Shown here: positions 22,264-34,136 of the stretch, piece after piece
How the letters are laid out: each line of letters begins with the position of its first letter
Numbering within the stretch: the stretch's first letter is position 1
From: Symsagittifera roscoffensis
Taxonomy: Eukaryota > Xenacoelomorpha > Acoela > Convolutidae
Reading direction: 5' to 3'
NCBI RefSeq assembly: GCF_963678635.1
Contig: NC_087062.1
Span: 30,962,833 to 31,026,832 of the forward strand
DNA length: 64,000 nucleotides
Made by a program: the position numbers and the translations under genes
The notes under the pieces: generated by a model
Seen by the model: only the letters and a program-made list of their open reading frames with translations
The model's database searches: none
Told to the model about the DNA's origin: nothing

Positions 22264-24091
22264 GTGACCAAGAAGTACGGGAATCTCGTGATGTGTTACG
22301 TGGATGACGTAGTCATAGCGACACCGACCCTGGAAGACCACATTGATAGGCTCGATGAGGTCTTTGGATGCATGAAAAGAGCAGGATTGAAGTGCAAACC
22401 ATCGAAATGTGAAATCCTTAGGGATTCGATAAAGTACCTGGGAAGAATGGTGGATAGGCATGGTGTGAGGCCGGACCCGGAAGCAGTGGAAGCAGTGTTG
22501 ACATGGAAAGCTCCCAGAACGGACACACAGCTCCTGAGCTTCCTAGGGTTTGCCAATTACTACCGGGAATTCATAAAAGGATATGCGGACAAGGTGTATC
22601 CGATGCAGAAGCTGATGCGCAACAAGGGGAAAAAGTTCGAATGGAACGATGAGGCACAGGTTGCTTTCGAGAACATAAAGCGGGAACTATGCGAAGCGCC
22701 AGTGCTAGGCATGCCTACAGAAAAGGGCATGTATGTTCTTGACACAGGCGCATCGGTAGTGGCCATCTCAGGAATATTGCATCAAGAGCAAGAATGGAAC
22801 GGAAGAACAGTTCTCCGTCCCATTGCATACGGCCGCAAGGTCTTGAGTGACACAGAGATGAAATATGGCGCACCAAAAGCAGAAATGTTTGCAGTAGTCA
22901 CCTTCGTGGAAAAGTACCGTGCATACTTGGGGAGCGCTCCCTTCAAGTTACGCGTGGACAACAGAGCGTTATCCTGGTTGAAGACCTACTCGATGGATCA
23001 GAGTTATATTGGTAGATGGATAGTCAGATTGGATGGCTAACATATGATAATCGAACATAGGATGCGTGATAAACACCAGAATGCTGACAGCCTCAGCAAG
23101 AAAACTGAGTTCTATGAAAGATTGGAGCAGAAGCAGGCCAATCAGGCGGAAATAAAGGAGGGACTCTCGTTTCTGGACAAAGAAACTTATGAAGCGCTTC
23201 CCTTAACGAGATGGTTGGATAAGTCTGGACATCCAATTCCAGAGCATCCTGAGTTACCTGTAGAGAAAGCAGCCGAGATAAAGATCCTATCCAGGGAGGA
23301 CACGTCTGGTCCAGCAAGAACTCTCTAGCATGAACATAAACAGCCTCTCATTATTGGAGAGAACGGTGCAAGTCACACCGCAAGTGATGCGGATGCTGGG
23401 TGGATTGTTAGAAAGAGAAGTGACCAGAGATGACCCCGAGTGGGCAGCATCAGTGGCATCGCTAACAGTCAGTGAGAAGGTGAAGATCATGCCGTCCAGA
23501 CGACAGCACGAAGAGAACGAGAGGGATTGTAGGACAATAGTTCAGCAACTAGTATCCTCAATACCCCACCCCCACGAGATTTTAACCAGTAATTCTTACG
23601 GACAGAAAGAACAGGGGAGCAGCAAGCGAAAGAAAACCGTCACCTTTGTGGACCAGGATAAGGAAGGTGAAAAGGTAGAACAAAATCTGCTGCAAGACTA
23701 TTTGTCCGGAGAGACGAATGATGAGAAGAACCAGCGATCACAAGATCAACACCCGGGACAAGAGAATTTGTCCGGGGAGTCTGAGATAGACGAGAAAATT
23801 CCTGATGAGAAACAATACCTAGAGAACAAGGTTTTGTCCGGGGAGTTCAGATGGATGCGAAGAAGGCACAGACATGATCTGGAGGAGCGTGCAGTCTCCA
23901 GCACAACCTCTTCGACGGATGATAATCCCCGAAACTCAAGAAAGGACACCTATTCAGACAGGAACTCCAGCTCGGGATCAGAACTGTCAGAACTAGCGAT
24001 ACACACGCTACAAGTGGAAACTCGGGCAAGGGACCTGGACAGAGAGGTGTACCAGGATCCTGACAGCGATCGCTACCTTATACCAAGCTAA
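22264..24091 (+). pseudogene. pol: E1 RT (C-terminal part), RNase H and linker
   Basis: About 710 bp present in E2 are missing just before this point, so RT fingers and motifs A and B are gone. What remains starts at Y-V-D-D (22297-22308), then thumb and connection. RNase H follows, but its first catalytic aspartate is glycine (GGC at 22747-22749; GAC in E2). A TAA at 23038-23040, a ~35-bp deletion near 23305 that shifts frame, and a TAA at 24089-24091 break the rest. The linker (23330-24091) is acidic and carries three L-S-G-E motifs. Confidence 0.85.
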
Positions 24092-25474
24092 AGAGTCTTT
24101 GACAACGCAGCGGATGACTAGGAGACAATAGCGGTATCGAAACGGTCGATAAGCCTGTTGCCGCAGAAAGAGGTAGTCAGGGCCGATCTTCAGCCGTTTA
24201 AACAAGAAACTCAGCCGTTGGCGAAGATTTGGTGCGTTAAGATGGAAGAAGACACACACCAGCCGAACGAGCTGAATAGTCAGATGAGGGTCATGAAGAC
24301 GTACTTAAAGGCGAGATACAGACTCTCGGATCTTCTAAGGGCGCAGAGGAATGATCGCATGACAAGCAACCTGAAAAGGTGGATCAAGAATGGTTCTCCG
24401 GATAAAGGGGACCTCGAGGAAGATAGTTATCGCATCCTGAGACAATACTTCATGCAGAAGGAAGGGAGGTTATATTTGAACAAGGACGGGATTGTGGCTT
24501 GCAAAAGAAGGGAGGAAGACAGAGTCCTATACAAGTACAACGCGATAGTGTTACCGCAACTCTATCAGACAGAACTATTATTCAGGTCACATGATCAGAT
24601 GGGCCATCAGGGGATCGACAAAGTATATCAGAGGATCCTGAAGCGCTTTGAGTGGCCTGGGATGAAAAAAGCATGCGAGAAGTGGGTAACAGCATGTCTG
24701 TCATGCCAACAGGTCAAGGATCCAAGGAAGTTGCGATTTCGTTTACAGTCGATCGAGTCGTCTGAATTCAACGAGGTGGTGCAGATAGATCACCAAAAGA
24801 TATGCATGACAGACAATGGTTATAATCAGGTGCTGGTCATGATAGATCCATTTACGAAGTATGCAGAGGCCGTGCCCTGCATAACTGCCTCGGCGGAAGA
24901 GACATGCGACCACTTGATCAATACCTGGATAGCAAGACATGGTTGTCCGATGACGTTTCAATCGGATAATGGAACAGCTTTCTTAGGAGAGCTTACGAAA
25001 GAGCTTATGAGACGCTCACAGGTCGCTGAGGCTCACTCCACGACATACCACCCTCAGACGAATGGCTTAGTGGAAAGACAGAATAGGACGTTAGTGTCGA
25101 TGCTGAGAGTATATTGTTCCAGGTACATGACCGATTGGGACAGATACCTTCCACAGGTGATGGGAGCATATAACAGCACGCAACACTCCACCACCGAAGT
25201 CAGTCCACACATGATGCTAACTGGACACGAAAAGTCTTTACCCTTAACCTTCTTCTACCCAGAGTATGAGGGAAAGAAAACGTCCCCACAGGTCTATGTG
25301 AGGGATGTGATCAGACGCCAACAGGAGTTGAACGATTTGTGTAGACGAAATACTCAGCAAGCACAGGCAAGGCAGAGGAAAAGATTCGACAAGAAAACAG
25401 CTGGTGCAAAGGCTTACTCGGTGGGAGACTACGTATGGGTATTTCAGAACGTTATACCACGTAAAGCGTTATAA
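24092..25474 (+). pseudogene. pol: E1 integrase
   Basis: A second stop (TAG 24119-24121) lies before the open part at 24158-25474. The zinc-binding module reads H...H (near 24590-24610) then C-L-S-C (near 24700). The catalytic core has Asp (Q-I-D-H, near 24787), Asp (S-D-N-G, near 24963) and Glu (G-L-V-E-R-Q, near 25073), all in place. Just after the core, about 25450-25480, a small indel cluster shifts the frame into the GPY/F region. Compared with E2, a histidine after the central I-D is proline here. Confidence 0.85.
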
Positions 25475-26948
25475 CGAAAAAGCTCCTAAAAAATGGAGGG
25501 GACCCTTCATGATTACAGAGGTGCACCAGGAGGGACGCTTTTATAGACTGAGTACTGGCCGAGCCGCCCACTACGAGAACATCAAGCCACACAATCCATC
25601 GACAGAAGACTTGTGTATACCTGCAGACATGGAAGAAGGGGATTATCTAATGATGGATCCTGCTTGTGAGGTCAATGAAAAGGAAACCAGGGAGAAGAAC
25701 GATGCAAACGAAGTCGTAGAGGAAGGTATGGATACACCGCTGGACCTGGATCCAAACGAGGAGATCGAAGCGGACGATGAAACCTTACCCTACGCAGAGG
25801 AAGATTGGCAGGATCCCGAACAGACAGAAGTTCCCAAGAACTTGGAACCGGATCTTCCGTTCACGATACAGACTCGTCAGAAGGACGGGACGAGACCAAG
25901 AAAGAAATACAATCCTTACGGTGACGACTTTGTAGTGGATAGGATAGATCTGAAGAAGATAGTGGAGGAAGTAGTGGGTCTAGAGGAAATAACTGTGTCA
26001 CAAGACATTGACATAGTCGATGATCACGACGATGAGTGGGTTGACGACTGGTCGAAACCCGTGGTAGAATTCGACGACGAGCAACAGCAGTCATATGAAC
26101 AAGACTTGACGAACCTGTGTGTCTTAGAGTGGCTGAATGAAACGACCTCGGATCCTGAGGAGACCAGCGTCACGATTCAGGACGTAGATCGTGCAAGCAT
26201 GAAATACATCAAGACCGAACGAGATGATCCTTCCTGGGCTGCCCAGGAAGGACGACTACTCATTCCAGCTTCTAACCTCGACTTGATACCCGGTATGCGA
26301 TCGACGGGGACGTCGATGGGTATTTTTGTCCGGGGAGTGGGGGTAGGACTTACCCACACTGAAAACTTGATAATAAAAAAATTAAGAATAGCAAGAGAAA
26401 CAGGAGACTTAGAAGCAGAAACAGGCGAAGAACCTAAGAAACCTGACATAGGCAGGGTAGTTGAGTCATATTTTAACTTACCAAATGAATATTCAAGTAA
26501 CATAATACTAACAGACAGTGATTTCATAATCACAAATAGAACATGTGCGATAGCAATCACAGCAGACATGAGTGTTAGGACAGCGTTAGCGGCAGACTTT
26601 AGGAGAGAATACAAAAACGTGGAATTCCTTAGGAAGCAAAGACCAGGGATAGGGGGCGTAGCGGCCTTACCTCCGGCGGCGTCGCAGATACCGGGAAAAT
26701 ACTTATGCTTCCTGGTAACGAGGGCGACGGAGAAGCAGCAGGTGGACCCAGAGAACCTAGTCTTGTCCTTGACGAGGCTGAGGGACTTCCTCGTGGAAAT
26801 GGACGTGAAGGAGCTTTCGCTTCCAGTGTACGATCCAAACAGAAGAAGACTGCATCCTCGGGAAGTGTACGCGCTTGTACACGTGATATTCTCTGATACG
26901 AATATACAAGTATATTTACATAAGAAATATTACTTAAGTATAGGCTGA
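25404..26948 (+). pseudogene. E1 integrase tail and macro domain
   Basis: Frame 0, really entered near 25475. First the GPY/F module (W-R-G-P-F near 25495, then Y-R-L-S...H-Y-E-N-I-K-P-H), then about 270 residues rich in Asp and Glu, then a macro domain from about 26440 to the stop at 26946-26948. Macro landmarks: T-D-S-D-F start, I-T-N-R-T-C-A-I-A then A-D-M-S, the N-V-E-F-L-R-K-Q strand, P-G-K-Y-L-C-F-L-V-T-R, and L-S-L-P-V-Y-D. No break is seen within the macro part. Expected role, from the family, is binding or cleaving ADP-ribose; this is inferred. Confidence 0.75.
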
Positions 26949-27355
26949 GTGACGTGCGAGAGGGTGTTAGGCCAAAGACTAAGTTGTATGTAATATGTGT
27001 TATGTTATGTTATGTTATGTTATGATATGTGTTAGGTTATTAAGATCGTGGGTAAGAAGGGGTTAGTGACCATGAACAACTGAATGACGATCTTAGGAAT
27101 AGATCCAAAGTTTGGACTGTCCAATCTTAGGTCGAATACCAAAATTTTAGAGACGGATTGATTTTAATAAATTTTAGGATAAATATCTTTTTGTCTGAAC
27201 TGTTTTTAAGCAAATTTTAGCATTTTAGCGATATATGTTAATAAAACTTACAGGTGTAATATTCGTGACCTCTTTTCTGGATCCTGATTGATCGTTTAAT
27301 TACTCACTTGAGTCAAATCTTGGAATCAAAACCGAATCGAACTTGAAAGAATAGA
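26949..27355 (+). other. E1 spacer between pol and ORF2
   Basis: Holds a pentanucleotide run (TTATG, about five copies near 26999-27025) and AT-rich sequence. Near 27270-27280 a pyrimidine tract ends CTTTTCTGG, where E2 has CTTTTCTAG, a good splice-acceptor form. No gene is seen. Confidence 0.6.
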
Positions 27356-27745
27356 ATGGATAGCTTCAACTTGGATGAATTGATGGACCTGGCAGAGGCA
27401 TATGTAGGACCGATGATAGATGCGATCTATCGTCGGCTGATCGATCGAGACTTCGCTCTGGAGGACCCAGAGGTAGTCATGTTGCTGACCGCCCTGATCA
27501 ACATCTTGGGGCACGACAACCGTGGGGACCGCCCCACGGAAGTCCTGTTGATGGCAGCATATGGAGAAAGAGGAGTACTAGACCGCCCGAACATGAGAGT
27601 GATGAGGTGGAGAAACGGGGCTCTCTCAGGGAGTGACTTGGCGAATGAGCCTGGATTGGGAAGTTCTAGGACTTACCAACCAGGTGAGATGCCTATGCCC
27701 TCCAAGCCCAAACCCTATGCCCCCCAAAGCCCAGACAAGGGATAA
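27356..27745 (+). pseudogene. E1 ORF2, N-terminal segment
   Basis: Begins at an ATG shared with E2 (50495) and is nearly identical to it for about 120 codons: an acidic helical start (F-N-L-D-E-L-M-D-L), then a basic region. Around 27715-27735 about 610 bp present in E2 are replaced by ~20 bp, removing the coiled coil. The frame shifts and stops at 27745. No known domain. Confidence 0.75.
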
Positions 27746-27750
27746 GTAAC

Positions 27751-28455
27751 GTGACACCACTCATGGGGAGCTCGAGGGCCCCAGAGAGAAGAATACGGAA
27801 GATGCCGGCGAAGAAGGTGTCTCGCATAATAGACGTGCAAAAGAATAATCAATTGAAGTATGATTTCACGGGAGTTCCGGAGACAGATCCGAGAGCTTGC
27901 TTCAATCGAGCGACTTGGAGCCCGGCAGTAAACCTGCAGCAACCACCACTCGGGACATCTCATCTGATACTGGGAGACAGCTTGGTTAGAGTGCTGTCGA
28001 ATTTGAGGACCTCGTGGGTCACCACGGTGATGGCCTTTGGAGGCGCGACGATAGCCCAGTTATATCGAATGGTGGAACTGATGAATCCAGGGAGGATCCC
28101 CAACGTGATGATCTTGGTTGGGACGAATGACATCTCCAGAGGTTCAGATGAGCAGGAAGCACTATGGGAGAAAATGATGGTGTGTTTGTTTACTACCCTC
28201 TGGCAGAAATTCAATTGCGCGGTACTGACCGTTTGCACTGTGCCAATGAATACGAGAAGCCTGACAGCATCAGGAAGAAGGCACAACGAGGGAGTCGTCA
28301 GGTGGAATAACATCTTGAGGAACCTCGCAAGTCGGAACGCCGGAAGAATGATCCTCATGGACATCGAACATGAGTTGAGAGCTATGGATCAGGCCAGACT
28401 GACCACGGACGGCATCCACTTCGACAGTATCGAAGGACAAGCTTGGTTCAATTGA
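27751..28455 (+). pseudogene. E1 ORF2, SGNH/GDSL-type hydrolase domain
   Basis: Frame +1 after the deletion. Block I reads L-G-D-S-L (near 27970), block III V-G-T-N-D-I-S (near 28110) and block V D-G-I-H-F (near 28410), giving the Ser, Gly, Asn and Asp/His of the SGNH family. Known members are esterases, lipases and acetyl-esterases acting on lipids or carbohydrate acetyl groups. The ~170-residue domain is complete. The frame ends at a TGA (28453-28455) where E2 has CGA. What substrate it would act on in an element is unknown. Confidence 0.75.
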
Positions 28456-29961
28456 GTCTTCCAAGAGCGGATGGACGAGCTGGAAGCAGAACTCTTCGAC
28501 ACAGGAGTGCTGAAGGAAGAAGGAACAGTGAGTGACGCGGTGATTACCACCTTTGTGCCTCCTAGCCTGGAAACACGCTTGGGTACGGTCCCGGCCGTCA
28601 CGAACTACAGGCAACAAAGCTCCAGCGAACCAGGTCAAAGGACAGACGTGCAGGATTGATTGGGAGAAGCACCGATGAGGAGGACCATCCATCCTAGGAG
28701 AAGGATAGGACCTGTCAACCCAATCGAAGAGACAGCCGGCACGTCTAAATCGGACACTAGATCGGACACTAGATCGGAGACGACAAGTCCCAGTCGAGAG
28801 GAGAGACGTCCGGGCAGAGGCTCGTTGATGTGGTCAAGATCCATACCGTCTCCCTGGCATGTATACAAAGACGAGCTAATGAAGCTGGATCTCCAGAGGG
28901 TAAGCTTCATCGAAGATGCAAGGAGGTTGCTGAATGGAGCGACGCTATCCGTCAGCAGATTGTACTCGATAACCGGCGTAGACTGGTTGATAGCCGCTAG
29001 CATAAATTTCAGCTCCACGACGGCCTTGAGATTTGCTGACCTAGAGGGACTGCCCTCTAACAAGACAATGGGACCAGTAAATGCGAGACCATTGAAAGAT
29101 GTGAGATTGAATCATGATGAGGGGAATCGTGAAGAGAGACCAGGAAGATTCCTGACGACGAGAGCGCCGATTGGACAACACGTGAAGATGTTCAGGCAGC
29201 TGACGACACCCCCTGGTCATGTGAAGGAGAGAATATACCCAAAACCAGAGAATCAAGATGGTGATGCCCAAAGATACGGCGGATTGAAAGCGATAAAGAA
29301 AGATGAGACCATCTTCGCCGCCTATGACAAAGCAGAAATGAGGAAGGCCAAGGTTATGATAGTAGCGAATTCAGAGTTCGTGTACACCTCCAAGTCTCTG
29401 TTTTGGCCGGACGTCATAATGTTGGCAGCGGTCGACCAGGACTTACTGCAATCAGTATCTTTGGCTATAGGTGTACAAAGGCAGACGGACATGAATCCAA
29501 TGACGATTGTGTTTGCTGGCATCAATGACCATCTACACAGTAGAGGTTTTCTGAGCAGACTCAGAGATCCTACAACGGCAGAGAACGCTGTGTGGCCAGC
29601 GATAAAAGATATCCTTGAGTCGATGGGTGAAGTGGTGGATGCGACGAAGGAGGGGTCGTTCACCAAAGTGACACCAAGAATAGTATTCGCGTTGTCTCCG
29701 GGGTATGCACATCTCCCAGATGGACTGAAATTTGTGTATGCGATTGTGACCTTGCTTTCGGAAAAAAAATGTGATGTGATCATATCAGCCCCGAATCGCA
29801 TGATAGAGATGGAGAACCTGAGGCCGCTCAAGGCTGAACTGCCTGCAGTGTGGTCAGATATCTCAAACGCGATGAGAGGATTCAAGGATCATGCGCTACA
29901 CATGTTAGTATTGGACGAGGTGCTGGGGTTGGAACTGTCCAATTTCAGTCGACAGCTCTAA
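28456..29961 (+). pseudogene. E1 ORF2, second segment with possible SGNH-like fold
   Basis: Same frame as the hydrolase segment, with a TGA at 28657-28659 (CGA in E2) and a TAA at 29959-29961 (AAA in E2). First part basic and disordered with a short DTRS repeat near 28750; middle part helical. At 29350-29900 a region reads A-N-S-E-F (near 29365), V-F-A-G-I-N-D-H (near 29510) and L-S-P-G-Y (near 29695). Gly-x-Asn-Asp-His resembles SGNH block III, but no Gly-Asp-Ser is visible, so a catalytic role is doubtful. Confidence 0.55.
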
Positions 29962-31514
29962 CTGAAACCAGGAGTAGACGACGACCATCGAGTGATCGTG
30001 GCGATGTCCAACGACTTATGGTTCCGAGCAATGGAAGTGGCAGGTGAAGACACAAGAAGGAAAAATTCACTAGAGACGAGAGCTCATTTGGAGGCGATGG
30101 TTTTGAGAACCAAGCCGGAAGCCAACCAGTGGCTACACCTGAACCCTAGAGTAGCGGCATTGGGTGCAGACGCTTTTGAGCAAGGCCCCGTGATGATCAC
30201 AAAGATACATGCCTACTTGTTGAAGGAGGTGAACCTGGCGGAAAATGCCGGTGAAAAGACCGCTGAATTTGTGAACAGAATGTGTCAGATTACTGTGGAA
30301 ACCTTCTGGACCCAGGAAGTGAAGGGACAGGAGGGCTTTGAACGGACAGACAGCATGCTAGAAGGGTTGGGAGCCGGATGGACCGCGTCCTTCTTGGCAA
30401 AAAATTACCCGAAAATCTCGCAATACTTGATAAAAGAATTCCTCCAAGCAGTAGTGGAAGTGTCGATATTGGAACTAATAGCCTTGTTCCTGACATTTGG
30501 AGCAGAGAGTTTCGTGAAAGGACCGGCGATACTGCTCACTGATGGAATCCAGAACCTGCGGCTAGACGGACTTCTGACTTGATTGCAATTACCCACGGAA
30601 ACTTGGGAGGACTGATGAAACTGACACGTTGTCCAGAGCAGATGAGAGAGAGAGAGTGAGGAACTTGGATATGAAGAAATCCACGGACTCGTGGAACAAG
30701 ATAAGAGACCTGAGACACACTCTTATCCAGTATCTCTTACAACAAAATCGCTTTGGAACGGACGGGAGAAGACGAGACGATAGAAAGAGAGGAAGATGTT
30801 AGAAGACATGTTGGAGGCATGCCGCTGTTAACCGATCTGAGCTTGGCTATGAGAACCGATCCCTTGACGCTGATCAGAGGAGTCACGGAGTTTGTGACGG
30901 TGATCTATGGACCAGCGGTCACGTTTGCGTTCTTTGACGTTAAAGTGGAAGCATATAGGAGGTCGGTGCTGCACCTGAACATCATATCAGCAGTGGACGG
31001 TAGTACACTGAACTGGTGTGAGCAGCACACATTGCGGGAGCTCATGAGTGAAGATCTGTTGTTTACGAAAATATCAGAGCCAGAGATGACAGTCATCAAT
31101 TTTGACGATCACTTCCGTGATCGCATGGGAGAAGTAGAAAGAGGACACATCGAAGTGATTCCGAAGCTTTGGAATCTGAGACCCTATGATAAAACGAATG
31201 GTGAAATAACCAGAGTGCCTCGTCTCACTGCAGTATATCATAAAGTGAGAGAAGAGACGAAGGACTGGGGTGATTACAAGAAGCTGCCGGAGGCAATCCC
31301 TGAGTTCCCTCTGATAAGAAGGATGTTGCTCGGAGCAGTCTCCGTGGTCCAAACTCCTAGATTGAGAGCATTCAAAACCAATGAAAGGAGAGTAGGGAAT
31401 TTCATGGGAACGATGGATTCATACTTTGTAGGGAGAAATGCCGCCGTGTTACAATACACACGATTTGCATATACGGATCAAGCAGAAGGCGTACGGGACT
31501 TTAGCGTCGTCTGA
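29962..31514 (+). pseudogene. E1 ORF2, third segment (unknown domain)
   Basis: Open to 30582, where a one-base loss (compared with E2) shifts the frame. A GA-repeat gain near 30650 and a 4-bp gain near 30762 follow. The sense frame is then 30753-31514. The protein is mostly helical with conserved W and R residues and an F-D-D-H-F-R-D motif near 31100. A 1.57-kb deletion at about 31480 joins this part to a much later point of ORF2; a TCAAG repeat lies at both deletion ends. No domain recognised. Confidence 0.6.
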
Positions 31515-34136
31515 CATAGAGGCAGAAACGATGGAGCAGTTGGTGAGCCTTCCATGGAAAGCAGTGGTATTAAGGTATTTCGAAGAAGAAATGAGGACTA
31601 CGCCAAGAATACATGCTCTCGTGGCAGTACCTTACGTAAGAACAGAGTTACAACTCAGGTTCGCCTGGTGCATGATGGGATTGACTCGCGAAGAATATGA
31701 TTCAGAAGAAAGGAAGAGGTCAAAAGAGGAGAAGGTTTTCCTTATGACGAACCTGAGGGATCTGATAGTCCAAGAGGGAGCAGCAGTAGCGTGTGCGAAG
31801 CGGAGAGACGCTCTCTGTTTCATTCGATTCCTGATAGAGCAGATTTCAGTACCTGCATTGAACACTTGTGTTAAGATGTTGAGGGAAGGCGATGCTGGAT
31901 ATTCTTGCTAGCACTGCTGGATATGCAGCAAAGTAAACCGATGAGGGTGAACATGAAAGAACCCGAGGAATTAGAACCCATGGGAAAGATAGACGAAATC
32001 AGGAGATTCTCAAACAAGGAGCTGAGACTCGCTAAAAAATCTATGGGGGCACTGCCGAAATCCAGTGAATACTGTGGACCGATCAAGAAGAAATCGTATA
32101 GCTACGTATCCGGGATCATAGGGATAGCGTACAACCCTTTCGTGAGTGAAGACATACGCGATTGCTTCTTCGATTACGAGCAGGCGGAGTTGCTAAGATT
32201 CTGGACGTCCAGAATTGTAACGATTAAAAGCGTTAACAATCCACAGGTTAAATTGGGACTGGTCTTGGAAGAAGAGGTGACTGCACCTTCAGTACCAAAA
32301 TCTGATAAAAGAGTGGAGTTTGGGTTGGGATTCTCAGATGAGTTACTGAGAACGAGCTTGATGGCAGTGTGGGAATTGATGAGGCCATCATGGTGTCCTA
32401 GTCCCAACGCTGACTCAATATTGCGAGCGACACAAGACGTGCAGAGGGAACTGAATGCAGATTGTAACCTGCGTGACCTCAACATCATATATAATGTGAT
32501 GATAACGGCCTCTAGGAGCAACGGAGAAGATAAAGTGGAGTTGCCTGGCTGGGGACCAGAAGACTGGGTCAAACCTGGTAGCTGTCTGGCGGAAGTCTGT
32601 GGACTAGAGGGTCACGTTTGTGGAGGTCTGGACTGTGTGAAGACCCTGGAGAAACAACACAAACAATTGACGGTATTGTTTGGAAACGTAGTGATGAAAG
32701 CAAGGACAGAGACGGAACTGATAGCAGATTGCCATGGAGGAACCGAGGTGAATCTAGTGACTGCACTAGGATTCTACAGCATGTTTGGTTCTTTAGAGTC
32801 ACTATTGAATCTAGAACAGAAACATGAGATGGTCACAGCCATCAGTGTAGAAGTATTCCCAGGAGTTCTGCAGACTGAGCAGAAATACATAGGAAAATGG
32901 AGGGAAGCAATCGAGACGGAAATGAACATCAGACACAGTGAGACTTTTTGTAGACCATCAGGAGCACGATATTTGGTGGGTTCGACATTGGCTCCAATTT
33001 GCAAGAGCAGATACCCTGTACATTTTGTAGCTGTGGACGTAAAGAATACGAGAACGATCGTGGATCAAGCCTTCTCAGTGCCGAAGTGTGTGAGACTGGC
33101 GAGAATGTCCGAGAAATCTTACGAGTTGCTATGTAAGATGTTCTTAGCAGTTCCAGAGAGAACCAATGAAGAATTGGAATCAATATTAGGAAAGAAGTTC
33201 ATGGGATATGTGAGCGGGAACTTCAGTGACTTTGAGATACAGAAACAGAGAGGATCAACTGTCACAGATTACAATGCAGTAGATGAGAATGATGAAGTCC
33301 ACCGAGTGATGATGGAAGTGGAACCATTACTGGAAGCTTCGGGAAAACGTAATTGGAGGAGCATCATGTTGACGCATGACGAGTTTCCTTGCCACTGCTT
33401 GTTGCAGACCTGGTGGTATCCCAAGCGTAGTAATCTGATGTTGATCTGGGACTCTGGAGAGCTGCTCTCCATGGGTTTACCAGATTCATCACAGCCCGTA
33501 ACGATAGTGATAGTGGGAGTTATGATGGCGATACGATGGCTGGAAGCTCATGTGAGAGAAAATAACAGACAGGAGGCACCGACGAGAGAACAGTTGCGGA
33601 AATTAGATTGTCTAAAAGATTTAGATCTTTTTGAGACAATGTGCAAAGTTCTAAATATTCCGATGGAAGTGAAGAAGATATGGGCAAGGAAACGATTGAT
33701 GCCATGGTTCAGAGCTAACATGACTGCATGGTTGTACGAGTATGCGAAAAAGCATATGTCGAAGCACGGCAGGGTGTACAGTGAATATCAGCTGGACATT
33801 GGAGCAGGAGCTTTCAAGCGAGCTCTCGTGACTCATCGGAGTGCAGTGACCACCGCTGTGAAAAGAATTTCCAGGACGAGTGAACGTAGTGGAAAGGAGA
33901 AGGCAGAGATGCTGAAAGAAGATTTGGAGAGAAACGTGACGTTGTGTCTCCACAACAGCTTCTGCAGGAACAGAGAATCTAACGTGGATCCCCTACCTTG
34001 TTGTAAACAGAGGGTGGAAGAGCAGAAGTGTTGGAGGACGGCTTCCAGCAGCGTCAGGAAAGCTATCGACGTGTTACAAGATACGGAAACTGAGAGTGCA
34101 GAGTCAGTATCACAGGAGGAAGAAATGAAACATTGA
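31515..34136 (+). pseudogene. E1 ORF2, C-terminal segment (unknown domain)
   Basis: Contains the 743-codon frame 31905-34136, the longest undamaged stretch of the ORF2 end, plus the part before it in another frame (a 12-bp loss near 31895 relative to E2 with a frame change). Features: a REEYDSEERKR charged helix near 31690, a cysteine cluster (C...C-G...C-G-G...C) near 32580-32630, an SGARYLVGS motif near 32960, a CHC-then-WYP motif near 33390-33420, a hydrophobic run near 33500, and L-H-N-S-F-C near 33950. It ends with an acidic tail and TGA 34134-34136. I do not recognise a family. Confidence 0.65.

Noticed and set aside
26177-26614. Minus-strand frame of 145 codons opposite the macro domain (also in E2 at 49332)
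   Set aside because: Shadow of the sense coding frame; its conservation follows from the sense strand.
26999-27030. TTATG run as a functional element
   Set aside because: A simple pentanucleotide microsatellite with differing copy number in E1 and E2; no sign of function.
33480-33540. Transmembrane segment supporting an envelope role for ORF2
   Set aside because: The hydrophobic run is only about 16 residues, followed by R-W and a charged helix, and no signal peptide is seen; a buried helix is as likely.
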